64,000 nucleotides of DNA. It comes from an uncultured Mediterraneibacter sp. GTDB lineage: Bacteria > Bacillota > Clostridia > Lachnospirales > Lachnospiraceae. The notes beneath the pieces are model-generated. The model did not search any database and had not been told where the DNA came from. It saw only the letters and a list, made by a program, of their open reading frames with translations. The stretch covers positions 62,001 to 126,000 of the forward strand of contig CALWLJ010000001.1 of the NCBI GenBank assembly GCA_944381495.1, read 5' to 3'. Below, one piece after another: positions 17,077 to 25,831 of the stretch. The first letter of the stretch is position 1; each line of letters opens with the position of its first letter. The translations under genes were made by a program, and so were the position numbers.

Positions 17077-17291
17077 AGGCTGGAAGGAATGATGGCTATC
17101 AGGCCGGCAGAGAGGATGGCTATCAGGCCGGAAAGGATGATGGTTACCAGACTGGAAAGGATGATGGCCGAACGGAGATGCTGCGGCAGGTCATCCGCAC
17201 GATGTTGACCAATGGAAAGACTGTCTCACAGATAGCTGCTGATCTTGGGATGGATGAGAAAAGTGTGGACGACTTGAGTGGCAAATCGTAA
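16338..17291 (+). CDS. Rpn-like PD-(D/E)XK nuclease/transposase family protein A2
   Basis: A 317-residue near-copy of A1. The first 240 residues are almost identical, including KNDLSFIVLEIRLYLYEHQ and FFIFYNGEE. The end differs: four YQAGxxDG octapeptide repeats and the tail RTEMLRQVIRTMLTNGKTVS followed by a helix-turn-helix-like QIAADLGMDEKSVDDL. AAAGGAGG lies eight bases before the ATG. This may be the ancestral arrangement from which the A1 locus was rearranged. Confidence 0.8.
   Translation: MPKKVTPTENTVNCEYKSSIFAMLFRDKTKLLELYNAISSTEFTDPDLLKVVTLENAIYMGLKNDLSFIVLEIRLYLYEHQSTPNPNMPLRDLLYVADEFSDLTKDMNLYGSRKIRIPAPHFFIFYNGEEERPDRDVLKLSDLYYEKEEDPSLELKAIALNINKGHNPELMETCQTLREYAEYTDRVRQYAKEMPLEEAVERAITECIREGILEDFLKKNRAEAMKVSIYEYDAQKHIEMEKKDSYQAGRNDGYQAGREDGYQAGKDDGYQTGKDDGRTEMLRQVIRTMLTNGKTVSQIAADLGMDEKSVDDLSGKS
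17073..17168 (+). repeat. Four 24-bp tandem repeats (YQAGxxDG)
   Basis: Four in-frame 24-bp units, each encoding tyrosine-glutamine-(alanine or threonine)-glycine plus a basic and acidic half. Unit number changes between the paralogues, consistent with slippage. Confidence 0.8.
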
Positions 17292-17307
17292 AATCAGTCC
17301 GGGTAAA

Positions 17308-17780
17308 GTGTACCTTTTGCAGGAGCCTTATGTAGCGATTACAAAACAGTATCCCCGGCTCATTCTTACCGGTGTTGGGCCAGAATGCGCCGGGGAGCTG
17401 ATTGATCTGGATGTTGATAATATCGCTTATTTTGAAAAGCATATATGGCGATTTGAAAACGATATCAGCATCCCCATGGATGAATCAACAATGTGATTTT
17501 TCAGTATGTGCTCATGTAGCTGTATGGTCTATTGTGAAATATTATAGTAATGAATATTCTGAATACAGGGATATTGATATCGGAGAACTAGTAGATTTTA
17601 TTCCCGCGAGCAACGAGCCAAGCGGACATGCTGGCATGTGATAAAACTTCTCAAGAAAAACGGGTTTGAAGAAGTAAACCAGAATGGCTCAAAAGTGAAA
17701 AACGAGCTGATCTCTCTTCTGAAGACAGCAGACAACACAGTATACGATTGTACTGACGATAAAGGAACAACTTAGAGTGT
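17308..17780 (+). pseudogene. Frameshifted relic of an unrecognised protein gene
   Basis: Three consecutive frames carry protein-like sequence broken by stops near 17494 and 17640. They encode VYLLQEPYVAITKQYPRLIL and VDNIAYFEKHIWRFENDISI, then QCDFSVCAHVAVWSIVKYYS, then IKLLKKNGFEEVNQNGSKVK. The Cys-x4-Cys-Ala-His stretch recalls the active-site region of C39/transglutaminase-like cysteine peptidases, but that is a weak resemblance. The first part is shared with 14550-14600. No intact copy is in the window. Confidence 0.45.
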
Positions 17781-17902
17781 GGAAGTCTGAAAAAGGGGAA
17801 GGAATATGTAATCCTGACTGACGAGATTTCCCGCGCATGGTCGGGCATGACAACCCATAGAGATGCATACACGCATCGCAGTCTTTGACTTAGCTCTTTA
17901 GG

Positions 17903-17930
17903 CGGCATGGAAGAAACTATGCCGTTTTTA
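17903..17930 (+). terminator. Short hairpin with T-run
   Basis: CGGCAT at 17903-17908 pairs with ATGCCG at 17919-17924, followed by TTTTTA. It closes the relic region before the DUF4143 gene. Confidence 0.5.
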
Positions 17931-18004
17931 CATACTCAAATCTATTTATGCCCCGAAAAAATCTCGATAAGAAATAAGTTTTTACGGATTGAAAGTAAAA
18001 ACTT

Positions 18005-18033
18005 TTGATATTTATGAAGTTTTTCGCTATACT
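18005..18033 (+). promoter_or_regulatory. Promoter of the DUF4143 ATPase gene
   Basis: TTGATA at 18005-18010, 17-base spacer, TATACT at 18028-18033. Its position places the start codon of the gene downstream, at 18062. Confidence 0.7.
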
Positions 18034-18061
18034 ATTAGTAAGTAACAAGGAGGCGAACGAT

Positions 18062-19261
18062 ATGATTATCCGACCACACTATATGAACACGTTGAAAACC
18101 TATCGGAATGTTCCGCTGGTGAAGATACTGGCAGGAATCCGGCGTTGCGGAAAATCCACGATTTTGGATATGCTGCGGGATGATTTGCTGAAAAGCGGGA
18201 TTGCCGCAGACCACATTATCAGTATGCGCTATACATCGGAGGACTTTGACGATGGAATGACCGACAAAGCTATGTATCAGGGCATTAAAGAACAGATGAC
18301 CAACGATGGGCGCTACTATCTGCTGCTGGACGAAGTGCAGGAAATCGATGGTTGGGAAAAAGCTGTGAATAGCTTACTGGAAAATGCTAATACTGATATT
18401 TATGTGACCGGCTCCAATTCCAAGTTGATGTCAAGCGAGATATCCACCTATTTGACGGGACGGTATATCTCCATTCCGGTTTATACGCTGTCTTTCGCTG
18501 AATATTTGGAATTCAAGAAATCAGATTCCCGTTCCACAAAGGAGCTGTTAAACGAATATCTGCGGTTGGGCGGTTTCCCGATTGTGGCGCTGGGCTGCTT
18601 TGACGAACGCTCCGCCTATCAGATCGTGGAGGGAATCTATAACTCTGTGATTACCAACGATATTACAAAGCGGCATAACATCATGAACTTTGATTTGTTC
18701 AATCGCGTTGTCAAGTATATCGTGGAAAATGTGGGTAAGACCTTTTCCGCCAACGCCATTGCAAAGTTCCTCAAAAGCGAGGGGCGTTCCCTATCCGTGG
18801 AGGCAGTTTACAACTATCTGAACTGGCTGGAAAAGGCGTTTGTGATCTATCGCTGCCAGCGGTATGATTTGCAGGGAAAATCCGTGCTGAAAACCCAGGA
18901 AAAATTCTATCTGGCAGACGCTTCTCTGAAATACTGCATCATGGGCTTTAATCCGAAGTCCATTGCCGCTATGCTGGAAAACATCGTGTATTTTGAACTG
19001 CGGCGGCGGGGCTATGAAGTTTATATCGGGAAGAATGAAACGAAAGAAATTGATTTTGTGGCGGTACAGCGTGACGAGCGTATCTACGTTCAGGTGTGCC
19101 GCAGGCTGCCGGAGGAATCGGATCAGGAGGTTGCCAATCTCCTCGAAATCAAAGACCACTATCCGAAATACGTGGTAACATTGGATGAGCTGGCGGCAGG
19201 AAATATCAATGGCGTGAAGATCGTGCATTTGGCGGATTTCCTTCTAAGTGACACATACTGA
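18062..19261 (+). CDS. AAA_14/DUF4143 ATP-binding protein
   Basis: A 399-residue ATPase. Walker A is GIRRCGKST near residues 25-33 and Walker B is YYLLLDEVQEIDGWE near 91-105. VYVTGSNSKLMSSEISTYL-like sensor sequence follows (here IYVTGSNSKLMSSE), then the C-terminal DUF4143 domain with a restriction-endonuclease-like KNETKEIDFVAVQRDERIYV end (D and the acidic/QV pattern). The frame extends upstream to 18005, but ATG 18062 is chosen because AAGGAGG lies at 18047-18053 and a promoter overlaps the longer frame. Members are common, poorly understood and often compared with toxin-antitoxin or mobile-element ATPases. Confidence 0.88.
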   Translation: MIIRPHYMNTLKTYRNVPLVKILAGIRRCGKSTILDMLRDDLLKSGIAADHIISMRYTSEDFDDGMTDKAMYQGIKEQMTNDGRYYLLLDEVQEIDGWEKAVNSLLENANTDIYVTGSNSKLMSSEISTYLTGRYISIPVYTLSFAEYLEFKKSDSRSTKELLNEYLRLGGFPIVALGCFDERSAYQIVEGIYNSVITNDITKRHNIMNFDLFNRVVKYIVENVGKTFSANAIAKFLKSEGRSLSVEAVYNYLNWLEKAFVIYRCQRYDLQGKSVLKTQEKFYLADASLKYCIMGFNPKSIAAMLENIVYFELRRRGYEVYIGKNETKEIDFVAVQRDERIYVQVCRRLPEESDQEVANLLEIKDHYPKYVVTLDELAAGNINGVKIVHLADFLLSDTY

Positions 19262-19306
19262 CCTAAGAGTCTGATACAGTGCCGAAAGAAGTGGGATATG
19301 GCTTAA

Positions 19307-19759
19307 TTGAGAAATGATAAAAAACAATCTTTTAATGCCGGGAGTGAAATTATCTACTTCACCCCGGCATTTTTCTCAGATGCCATAGAGCATACAGAGA
19401 AAAACGCTAATTTTATTTTTCTAAAGAGAGAATATCACTTCTGCTTTCTGATCTATCATATTGCAAAACATCTGTATTCCACAGGAGCCGGAATACGGAT
19501 GTTTCTTGACATTTGTCTTTTGTGGAATTATCTGTTCCTATCCGCAGAAAATATGCTGCAGATCATGCCCTCTGTGGAAAAGCACCGGTGGCTTCTCCCC
19601 GTAGCGTGGATAAAACGCTGGTGGCTGGGAGAATTCCGCCATCGGAGCCATTCGATACATACGATGAAATCCATGTTCAAAGATGATGCTGGACGCGGAC
19701 ACGAAGGAATACTAGATGCTGAAAGAACTTGGATTGTAAAGTTCTTTTCAAAAAATTAG
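19307..19759 (+). pseudogene. Relic of a nucleotidyltransferase-family (NTP_transf_5-like) gene, copy 2
   Basis: The frame encodes REYHFCFLIYHIAKHLYSTG, then AGIRMFLDICLLWNYLFLSA and VEKHRWLLPVAWIKRWW. The IYHIAKHL and GAGIRMFLDI blocks match the conserved middle of the nucleotidyltransferase family, but the segment between FLDI and LLWNYL is deleted. The N-terminal catalytic domain is missing and a one-base shift alters the C-terminus compared with the 14609-14902 copy. It is a decayed remnant carried with unit B. Confidence 0.55.
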
Positions 19760-19789
19760 GTTACATAAAATAATTTTTTTAAGTTTTTC

Positions 19790-19818
19790 TTGCCTTTTTT
19801 ATTCTTATGATATATTAT
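19790..19818 (+). promoter_or_regulatory. Promoter of Rpn-like gene B2
   Basis: TTGCCT at 19790-19795, a 17-base spacer and TATTAT at 19813-19818, matching the B1 promoter position. Confidence 0.5.
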
Positions 19819-19880
19819 ATGCGTAATAATAAAGATAAATAGAAGAATAAAAATACAATGAAAGGCGGGCGTATGATGAT

Positions 19881-20702
19881 ATGGTTCAGAGAGAAAATAG
19901 AATTCAGCTTCATTATGAAAAATATCGGAAGATCATTCAGGGCCTCATACTGATGAGCGATGCTCTTATGAGGAATGTACTGAAAGACATCAAGTGTGCC
20001 GAATATGTTATTCAGATCATTATGGAACAGGCAGATCTGAAGATCGTGGATGTGACAATCCAGCAGGACAATAAGAACCTCAGAGGGCGTTCCGCAGTAT
20101 TGGACTGTGTAGCGGAGGATGCCGGTGGAGACAGATATGATGTAGAAGTTCAGCAGGGAAGCGGTGGGGCTTCGCCGAAGAGAGCAAGATACCATAGCGC
20201 TGTCCTTGACGCCAATACCCTGGAACCGGGGAAAGATTTTGACACATTACCGAAGAGTTATGTTATATTTATTACAGATGAAGACATTGCCGGGGCAGGG
20301 CTTCCGATATATCACGTTGCGAAAACAGTGAAGGAAACAAAGGAAGAATTCGGAGATCAGGCGTATATTATTTACGTGAATTCTAAAATTCAGGATGATA
20401 CTGAACTGGGCAGACTAATGCATGATTTCCATTGCAAAAGTCCGGATGATATGTATAGCAGAGTTCTTGCAGAACGAGTACGAAGCATAAAAGAGACTCA
20501 GGAAGGAGAAGATGATATGTGCCGTGAAATGGAAAAGATATATGAAGAAGGAAGAGAAAAAGGAATAGAAGAAAAGGCACGGGAAACGGTTCGGAACCTT
20601 TCTGCAATGGGGCTTTCGATAGACAAGATTGCCGGTGCGGTTCAGGTGAGTATAGAAAAGGTTCAGGAATGGCTTTCAGACGGAGCAAAAGCAGCCAGAT
20701 GA
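19881..20702 (+). CDS. PD-(D/E)XK nuclease family transposase (PDDEXK_2, Rpn-like) B2
   Basis: A 273-residue paralogue of B1, nearly identical through the nuclease core (LDCVAEDAGGDRYDVEVQQ, Asp and E-x-Q). It is shorter because the Glu-rich EKGIEEG repeat region has eight fewer residues. It ends with the same helix-turn-helix-like tail (GLSIDKIAGAVQVSIEKV). Start ATG 19881 is aligned with B1. It lies 95 bases before the AAA-ATPase gene. Confidence 0.85.
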   Translation: MVQRENRIQLHYEKYRKIIQGLILMSDALMRNVLKDIKCAEYVIQIIMEQADLKIVDVTIQQDNKNLRGRSAVLDCVAEDAGGDRYDVEVQQGSGGASPKRARYHSAVLDANTLEPGKDFDTLPKSYVIFITDEDIAGAGLPIYHVAKTVKETKEEFGDQAYIIYVNSKIQDDTELGRLMHDFHCKSPDDMYSRVLAERVRSIKETQEGEDDMCREMEKIYEEGREKGIEEKARETVRNLSAMGLSIDKIAGAVQVSIEKVQEWLSDGAKAAR

Positions 20703-20797
20703 TATATCAGATCGGGGCGGATATTCGCATCTACAGTCGGTGAGTAACAGATTACCGGCATGATCTGTGCCGCAGACATCGTAAGGAGTGTGGAAAA

Positions 20798-22498
20798 GTG
20801 AGAAAGAAACTTCCCATCGGTATCGATGGATTCGAAAAACTGAGGACAAATGATTTTTACTATACAGATAAAACCCTGTTTATCAAAGAACTGTTACAGA
20901 ACTGGGGTGAGGTAAATTTATTTACCCGCCCCAGGCGTTTTGGAAAAACCCTGAATATGAGCATGCTACAGTGTTTTTTTGAAATTGGAAACAATCCAGC
21001 ACTGTTTGACGGATTGAAGATTGCGCGGGAGAGGGAACTATGTGAAGAATATATGGGAAAGTTTCCGGTCATATCTATCAGTCTGAAGAGTGTGGATGGA
21101 CGGAGTTTCCGGTCAGCGTCTGTGGCATTACGGACGGTGATAGGAGATGAAGCCAGACGCTTTGAGTGCTTAAGATTCAGTACCAGATTATCTGAGGATG
21201 ACAAAGAAGCTTATGCACAGCTGACTGAAGTGGGATCTGCACAGGGTGGAGTTTATACTATGACAGAAGATATAGCGGCAGCCAGCCTGAAAACACTCTC
21301 CCGGCTTCTTGAAAAACATTATGAAAAAAAAGTCATCCTGCTGATTGATGAATATGATGTGCCATTGGATAAGGCTTTTCAGGGCGGATACTATGATGAG
21401 ATGGTAAATCTTATCCGCAGTCTGCTGGGCAATGCTCTGAAAACTAACTCCAGCCTTTATTTTGCTGTTCTCACTGGATGCCTGCGGATTTCTAAAGAAA
21501 GTATCTTTACCGGTCTGAATAATCTGAAAGTACACACAATTTCAGATGTCAGGTATGATGAATACTTCGGTTTTACAAATTCGGACGTGGATGAACTATT
21601 GGAATTTTATGGTCTGTCTTCGTATAAAAATGTGATTCGGGATTGGTATGACGGGTATTGTTTTGGAAATACGGATGTATATTGTCCCTGGGACGTTATT
21701 AATTACTGTGATGAGCTGCGGGCAGCTCCGGACGCCGAGCCGGAGAATTACTGGGCCAATACCAGTGGAAACGAGCTTATCCGCCGCCTGCTGAAGAGAG
21801 CTGATCAAAGCACAAGAAATGAAGTGGAACAGCTGATCAACGGAGGAAGCATTACAAAAACCATCCGTCAGGAACTGACCTACAGGGAGGTGGAGGACTC
21901 CATTGATAATGTCTGGAGCGTCCTTTATTCTACCGGGTATCTGACCTGCCGCAGGAGGATACCGGGGAAGCAGATGGAATTGGCGCTGCCGAACCGGGAG
22001 GTAAGGGAATTGTTCATCGAACTGGTAAAGGACTGGTTTGAAGAAACGGCCCAGGCAGACTCCGGGAGAATCAACCGTTTCTGCGCGGCGTTCCCGGCAG
22101 AAGATGTGTCAACGATCCAGGAGATGCTCGGTGATTATCTGTGGGAATCCATCAGTGTGCGTGATACAGCAGTCCGGACAAACATGAAAGAAAACTTTTA
22201 TCATGGTATGATGCTTGGCCTGCTGCGCAGTCAGGGGAGCTGGCTGGTCAAGTCCAACGCGGAGACAGGAGAAGGCTACAGTGATATTTCTATCCAGACG
22301 CCGGAACGGCTTGGGATTGTGATTGAACTGAAGTATGCAAATGACGGGAACCTGGAAGCTGCATGTGCGGAGGCATTAAAGCAGATCGAAGAAAAGAAGT
22401 ATGCGGAAGGGCTGAAACGGCAGGGTGCAAAGAAAATTATTAAATATGGCATAGCTTTTTGTGAGAAAGAGTGTATGGCAGTAATGGCGAATCAATAA
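20798..22498 (+). CDS. AAA-ATPase-like protein with C-terminal PD-(D/E)XK nuclease domain, copy 1
   Basis: A 566-residue protein of the AAA-ATPase_like plus PDDEXK_9 architecture. The N-terminus KKLPIGIDGFEKLR leads into a modified Walker A (TRPRRFGKTL, about residues 44-53) and Walker B (VILLIDEYDVPL, about 179-190). The C-terminus has GYSDISIQ and IVIELKY, giving the D...ExK nuclease site near residues 493-512. The start codon is GTG with AAGGAG nine bases upstream. Such genes are abundant in gut bacteria; their function is unknown. Confidence 0.88.
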   Translation: MRKKLPIGIDGFEKLRTNDFYYTDKTLFIKELLQNWGEVNLFTRPRRFGKTLNMSMLQCFFEIGNNPALFDGLKIARERELCEEYMGKFPVISISLKSVDGRSFRSASVALRTVIGDEARRFECLRFSTRLSEDDKEAYAQLTEVGSAQGGVYTMTEDIAAASLKTLSRLLEKHYEKKVILLIDEYDVPLDKAFQGGYYDEMVNLIRSLLGNALKTNSSLYFAVLTGCLRISKESIFTGLNNLKVHTISDVRYDEYFGFTNSDVDELLEFYGLSSYKNVIRDWYDGYCFGNTDVYCPWDVINYCDELRAAPDAEPENYWANTSGNELIRRLLKRADQSTRNEVEQLINGGSITKTIRQELTYREVEDSIDNVWSVLYSTGYLTCRRRIPGKQMELALPNREVRELFIELVKDWFEETAQADSGRINRFCAAFPAEDVSTIQEMLGDYLWESISVRDTAVRTNMKENFYHGMMLGLLRSQGSWLVKSNAETGEGYSDISIQTPERLGIVIELKYANDGNLEAACAEALKQIEEKKYAEGLKRQGAKKIIKYGIAFCEKECMAVMANQ

Positions 22499-22569
22499 TA
22501 TATAGGCTCAGTTTATATACAAATTGCTTTATCCGCATGAAAACATTTTTCTACTCCGTTATCCTGTGT

Positions 22570-22575
22570 TATAAT
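22570..22575 (+). promoter_or_regulatory. -10 element of the UDP-glucose dehydrogenase promoter
   Basis: A perfect TATAAT is preceded only by a weak -35 region (TTTTTCT around 22546-22552). It overlaps an upstream in-frame ATG (22574), which argues for translation starting at 22613. Confidence 0.5.
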
Positions 22576-22612
22576 GGCAAGTGTTAGTACAATAAAGGGA
22601 AGGATGAAAATT

Positions 22613-23845
22613 ATGAAGATAGCAGTAGCAGGAACAGGTTATGTTGGTTTATCCATCGCCACTCTCCTGGCACAGCACAATGAAGTGACGGCGGTAGACA
22701 TCATTGAGGAAAAGGTGAATCTGATCAATCAGAAGAAGTCTCCGATCCAGGATGATTACATTGAGGATTATCTGGCGAATAAGCCGCTGAACCTTACAGC
22801 CACTCTGGATGCAGAGGCTGCCTACACAGGAGCGGATTTCGTTGTGATCGCAGCTCCCACCAACTATGACAGCAAGAAGAACTTTTTTGATACGTCAGCG
22901 GTTGAGAGTGTGATCGAGCTGGTGCTCAAGTACAACCCGGATGCGATCATGGTGATCAAGTCTACGATTCCGGTAGGTTATACCGTATCTGTCCGTGAGA
23001 AATATCATTGCGACAATATTATTTTCAGCCCGGAGTTCCTTCGTGAGTCCAAGGCGCTCTATGACAATCTGTATCCCAGTCGTATCATTGTGGGAACAGA
23101 TGTGGAGAATGCCCGTCTTGTGAAAGCGGCGAATACTTTTGCAGGACTTCTTCAGGAAGGCGCGATCAAGGAGAATATTGATACGCTGATCATGGGATTT
23201 ACAGAGGCGGAGGCAGTGAAGCTTTTTGCCAACACATATCTGGCGCTCCGTGTTTCTTATTTCAATGAGTTGGATACTTATGCAGAGATGAAAGGGCTGA
23301 ATACGAAGCAGATCATTGACGGCGTTTGTCTGGATCCGAGAATTGGTTCTCATTACAACAATCCGTCTTTCGGTTACGGCGGATACTGCCTGCCGAAGGA
23401 TACGAAGCAGCTCCTTGCCAACTATGCAGATGTTCCTCAGAACATGATGACGGCCATCGTGGAGTCCAACCGGACGAGAAAGGATTTCATTGCAGACCGT
23501 GTGCTTGAGCTTGCAGGTGCATACAGCGGTGGCAGTGAGTATGATCAGAGCATGGAGAAGGAAGTTGTGATCGGTGTTTACCGTCTGACTATGAAGAGCA
23601 ACTCTGATAACTTCCGTCAGAGCAGCATCCAGGGCGTTATGAAGCGGATCAAGGCGAAAGGAGCTACCGTGATCATTTATGAACCCACTCTGGAGGACGG
23701 CAGCACCTTCTTCGGCAGCAAAGTGGTGAATGATCTTGAGAAGTTCAAGGAGATGAGCCAGTCGATTATTGCCAACCGGTATGACAAGTGTCTGGATGAT
23801 GTGAAGGATAAGGTTTATACTAGAGATCTGTTCGGAAGAGACTGA
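22613..23845 (+). CDS. UDP-glucose 6-dehydrogenase (nucleotide-sugar dehydrogenase)
   Basis: A 410-residue NAD-dependent dehydrogenase that oxidises UDP-glucose to UDP-glucuronate for polysaccharide synthesis. Rossmann start [20 protein letters not shown] is followed by STIPVGYT and [15 protein letters not shown]. The catalytic cysteine is in [15 protein letters not shown] (about residues 251-265). ATG 22613 is chosen over the in-frame ATG 22574, as the usual N-terminus begins here and TATAAT overlaps the upstream ATG. It stands alone between two mobile-type AAA-ATPase genes, about 12 kb from the EPS cluster it may serve. Confidence 0.93.
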   Translation: MKIAVAGTGYVGLSIATLLAQHNEVTAVDIIEEKVNLINQKKSPIQDDYIEDYLANKPLNLTATLDAEAAYTGADFVVIAAPTNYDSKKNFFDTSAVESVIELVLKYNPDAIMVIKSTIPVGYTVSVREKYHCDNIIFSPEFLRESKALYDNLYPSRIIVGTDVENARLVKAANTFAGLLQEGAIKENIDTLIMGFTEAEAVKLFANTYLALRVSYFNELDTYAEMKGLNTKQIIDGVCLDPRIGSHYNNPSFGYGGYCLPKDTKQLLANYADVPQNMMTAIVESNRTRKDFIADRVLELAGAYSGGSEYDQSMEKEVVIGVYRLTMKSNSDNFRQSSIQGVMKRIKAKGATVIIYEPTLEDGSTFFGSKVVNDLEKFKEMSQSIIANRYDKCLDDVKDKVYTRDLFGRD

Positions 23846-23895
23846 TCAGGCAGCAAGTCGCATGAGATGGATCAGATGTAAAGGGTGAAGGTTGA

Positions 23896-25593
23896 ATGGT
23901 GAAGGTGAATCTGCCGTATGGTATTGATAATTTCGCAAAAGTTCGTACCAGTGGCTGCTACTACATTGATAAAACTGGATTTATCAGAGAACTGCTGAGT
24001 GAGACATTTGATGTGAATCTGATCACCCGGCCCCGACGCTTTGGGAAAACACTTACAATGAGTATGCTGGCCGAGTTTTTTGATATTCGGAAAGACAGCA
24101 GAAAGATTTTCGAGGGGCTTGAGATTACAGATGATAAAGAACTCTGTGCGGCGTGGATGAACCAGTGGCCTGTATTATTCATTACATTGAAAGATGTAGA
24201 TGGGGATGAATTTCAGGACGCATATGGTCTCCTGGAGAAGACGGTTTCAAAGATCTGCATTGAACATGCTTATTTAGTTCAGAGCGATAAGGTGGATCCG
24301 ACTGACAGAGAGGTTTTCCTTGAATTAAAATCAAGGAAAGCCGATACAATTGATCTGCAGTGCGCTCTTGATACATTGCTGCGCATGATGAAAGCCTACT
24401 ATGGAAAAGATGTAATCCTTCTGGTAGATGAATACGATGTCCCGCTCGCTAAAGCCAGTGATAACGGTTACTATAAGGAAATGCTGAATATTATTAAAAA
24501 GTTTCTCGGCATGGTGTGGAAGTCTAATCCATCGCTTAAATTTGCTGTAGTGACGGGATGTTTTCGTATTGCAAAGGAAAGTATATTTACCGGCGCAAAC
24601 AATTTTATCTCTAATTCAATTTCCGGAGAAAGTTATCAGGACTATTTTGGCTTTACAGAATCTGAGGTGGAAAGCCTTCTGCAGACTGCCGGGTTACAGG
24701 AGGCACTGCCTCAGATGAGAAAATGGTATGACGGATATATTTTTGGAAGGAAAGAGATTTATTGTCCTTGGGATGTGATTAATCATGTTCGTGCTCTGAT
24801 GAAGGATGAAAAGGCTGAACCTGAGAATTACTGGCTTGATACCAGTCATAATAATATTATCCAGCGGTTTATCGAACATCCACGGATCAATGTTAATGCC
24901 AAGTTTGAAACATTACTGTCAGGTGGGGCAATTCAGGAATTAATCAGAGAGGATCTCACATACGACATTGCTCATTCTACGGAGGATAATCTGTGGAGTA
25001 TCCTGTATCTGACAGGATATCTGACGAGGGTGCTTTCGGAAAAAGTTCCAAAGGAAATGAATGTGATAAAAGGGAATACTGTTCTCAGAATCCCGAATGA
25101 AGAAGTAAAGTCAGTGTTTGGCGATACCGTCAGGAAGTGGTTTGAAGAGAAGATTTCTGTAAGGGATCGCAGCAGTTTATTTTCGGCATGGTGGAATGGT
25201 GATGAAGACAAGCTGACACAGGATGTGACAGATATTCTCTTTGGCACGATCAGCTACTTTGACTATAAAGAAGATTTCTATCATGCATTTGTTGCAGGAT
25301 TGTTTTCCGGTGCAGGTTATGATGTGCGGACGGATTCCGAGCAGGGGACCGGGCGTGCAGATATCGTTGTGAAAGAGCAGGAGCGGAGACGAGCCATTGT
25401 GATAGAGATTAAATGGCCCGGAAAAGGTGAGGCAAGTCTTGAAAAAGAATGTGCGGCGGCGCTGAAGCAGATCAAAGACAGGCAGTATGTAAAGAACCTT
25501 GAGATGGAAGGTTATACGACGATACTATGTTATGGTGCTGCCTTTCTTGGAAAGAGGTGTCTCATTAAGCTGGCAGAGAAGGAAAGGGAATAA
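23896..25593 (+). CDS. AAA-ATPase-like protein with C-terminal PD-(D/E)XK nuclease domain, copy 2
   Basis: A 565-residue paralogue of the 20798 gene, with clearly lower identity than the Rpn-like pairs. Modified Walker A TRPRRFGKTL (about residues 42-51) and Walker B VILLVDEYDVPL (about 174-185) are present. The nuclease site is GRADIVVKEQ plus IVIEIKW near the C-terminus. Start ATG 23896 follows a GAAGG-type site. The strong terminator at 25635 follows 41 bases after its stop. Confidence 0.88.
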   Translation: MVKVNLPYGIDNFAKVRTSGCYYIDKTGFIRELLSETFDVNLITRPRRFGKTLTMSMLAEFFDIRKDSRKIFEGLEITDDKELCAAWMNQWPVLFITLKDVDGDEFQDAYGLLEKTVSKICIEHAYLVQSDKVDPTDREVFLELKSRKADTIDLQCALDTLLRMMKAYYGKDVILLVDEYDVPLAKASDNGYYKEMLNIIKKFLGMVWKSNPSLKFAVVTGCFRIAKESIFTGANNFISNSISGESYQDYFGFTESEVESLLQTAGLQEALPQMRKWYDGYIFGRKEIYCPWDVINHVRALMKDEKAEPENYWLDTSHNNIIQRFIEHPRINVNAKFETLLSGGAIQELIREDLTYDIAHSTEDNLWSILYLTGYLTRVLSEKVPKEMNVIKGNTVLRIPNEEVKSVFGDTVRKWFEEKISVRDRSSLFSAWWNGDEDKLTQDVTDILFGTISYFDYKEDFYHAFVAGLFSGAGYDVRTDSEQGTGRADIVVKEQERRRAIVIEIKWPGKGEASLEKECAAALKQIKDRQYVKNLEMEGYTTILCYGAAFLGKRCLIKLAEKERE

Positions 25594-25634
25594 TTTTTTC
25601 TTGTGGAAAATATCATATAAAGGCGAATATCCCA

Positions 25635-25667
25635 GGAGTTCTGTCCCTCCAGACAGAACTCCTTTTC
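25635..25667 (+). terminator. Rho-independent terminator after the AAA-ATPase gene
   Basis: A perfect 11-bp stem (GGAGTTCTGTC at 25635-25645 and its complement at 25652-25662), loop CCTCCA, followed by TTTTC. Confidence 0.85.
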
Positions 25668-25675
25668 TGCGCATG

Positions 25676-25715
25676 AAAACATTAGGTTGACATGTGATAT
25701 ATATCGGCCTATAAT
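25676..25715 (+). promoter_or_regulatory. Consensus promoter inside element AAAACATTAGGTTGACAT, copy 4
   Basis: The 18-bp repeated element is at 25676-25693. Its TTGACA (25687-25692) is followed by a 17-base spacer and a perfect TATAAT (25710-25715). It should drive the pRiA4b ORF-3-like gene, giving a leader of about 110 bases. Confidence 0.8.
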
Positions 25716-25831
25716 TCAGATAAAAATATCTAGGTGTATCCGTCATCAGCTGCTTTTTTCGTGGCTGACACGGATCAGGACAGCAATCAAGAGATACACA
25801 AGAGATTAAAGGGAAAAAGGAGGCAACCCAG

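Larger units (their letters stand above)
19517..20702 (+). repeat. Duplicated unit B, second copy
   Basis: Counterpart of 14681-15895 with a few small indels in the intergenic part. The AAAACATTAGGTTGACAT element inside it has decayed at 19749-19765. Confidence 0.85.

Noticed and set aside
14340-17168. CRISPR-like short repeats
   Set aside because: The repeats are 24-bp, contiguous, in frame and without spacers; they encode an octapeptide repeat.
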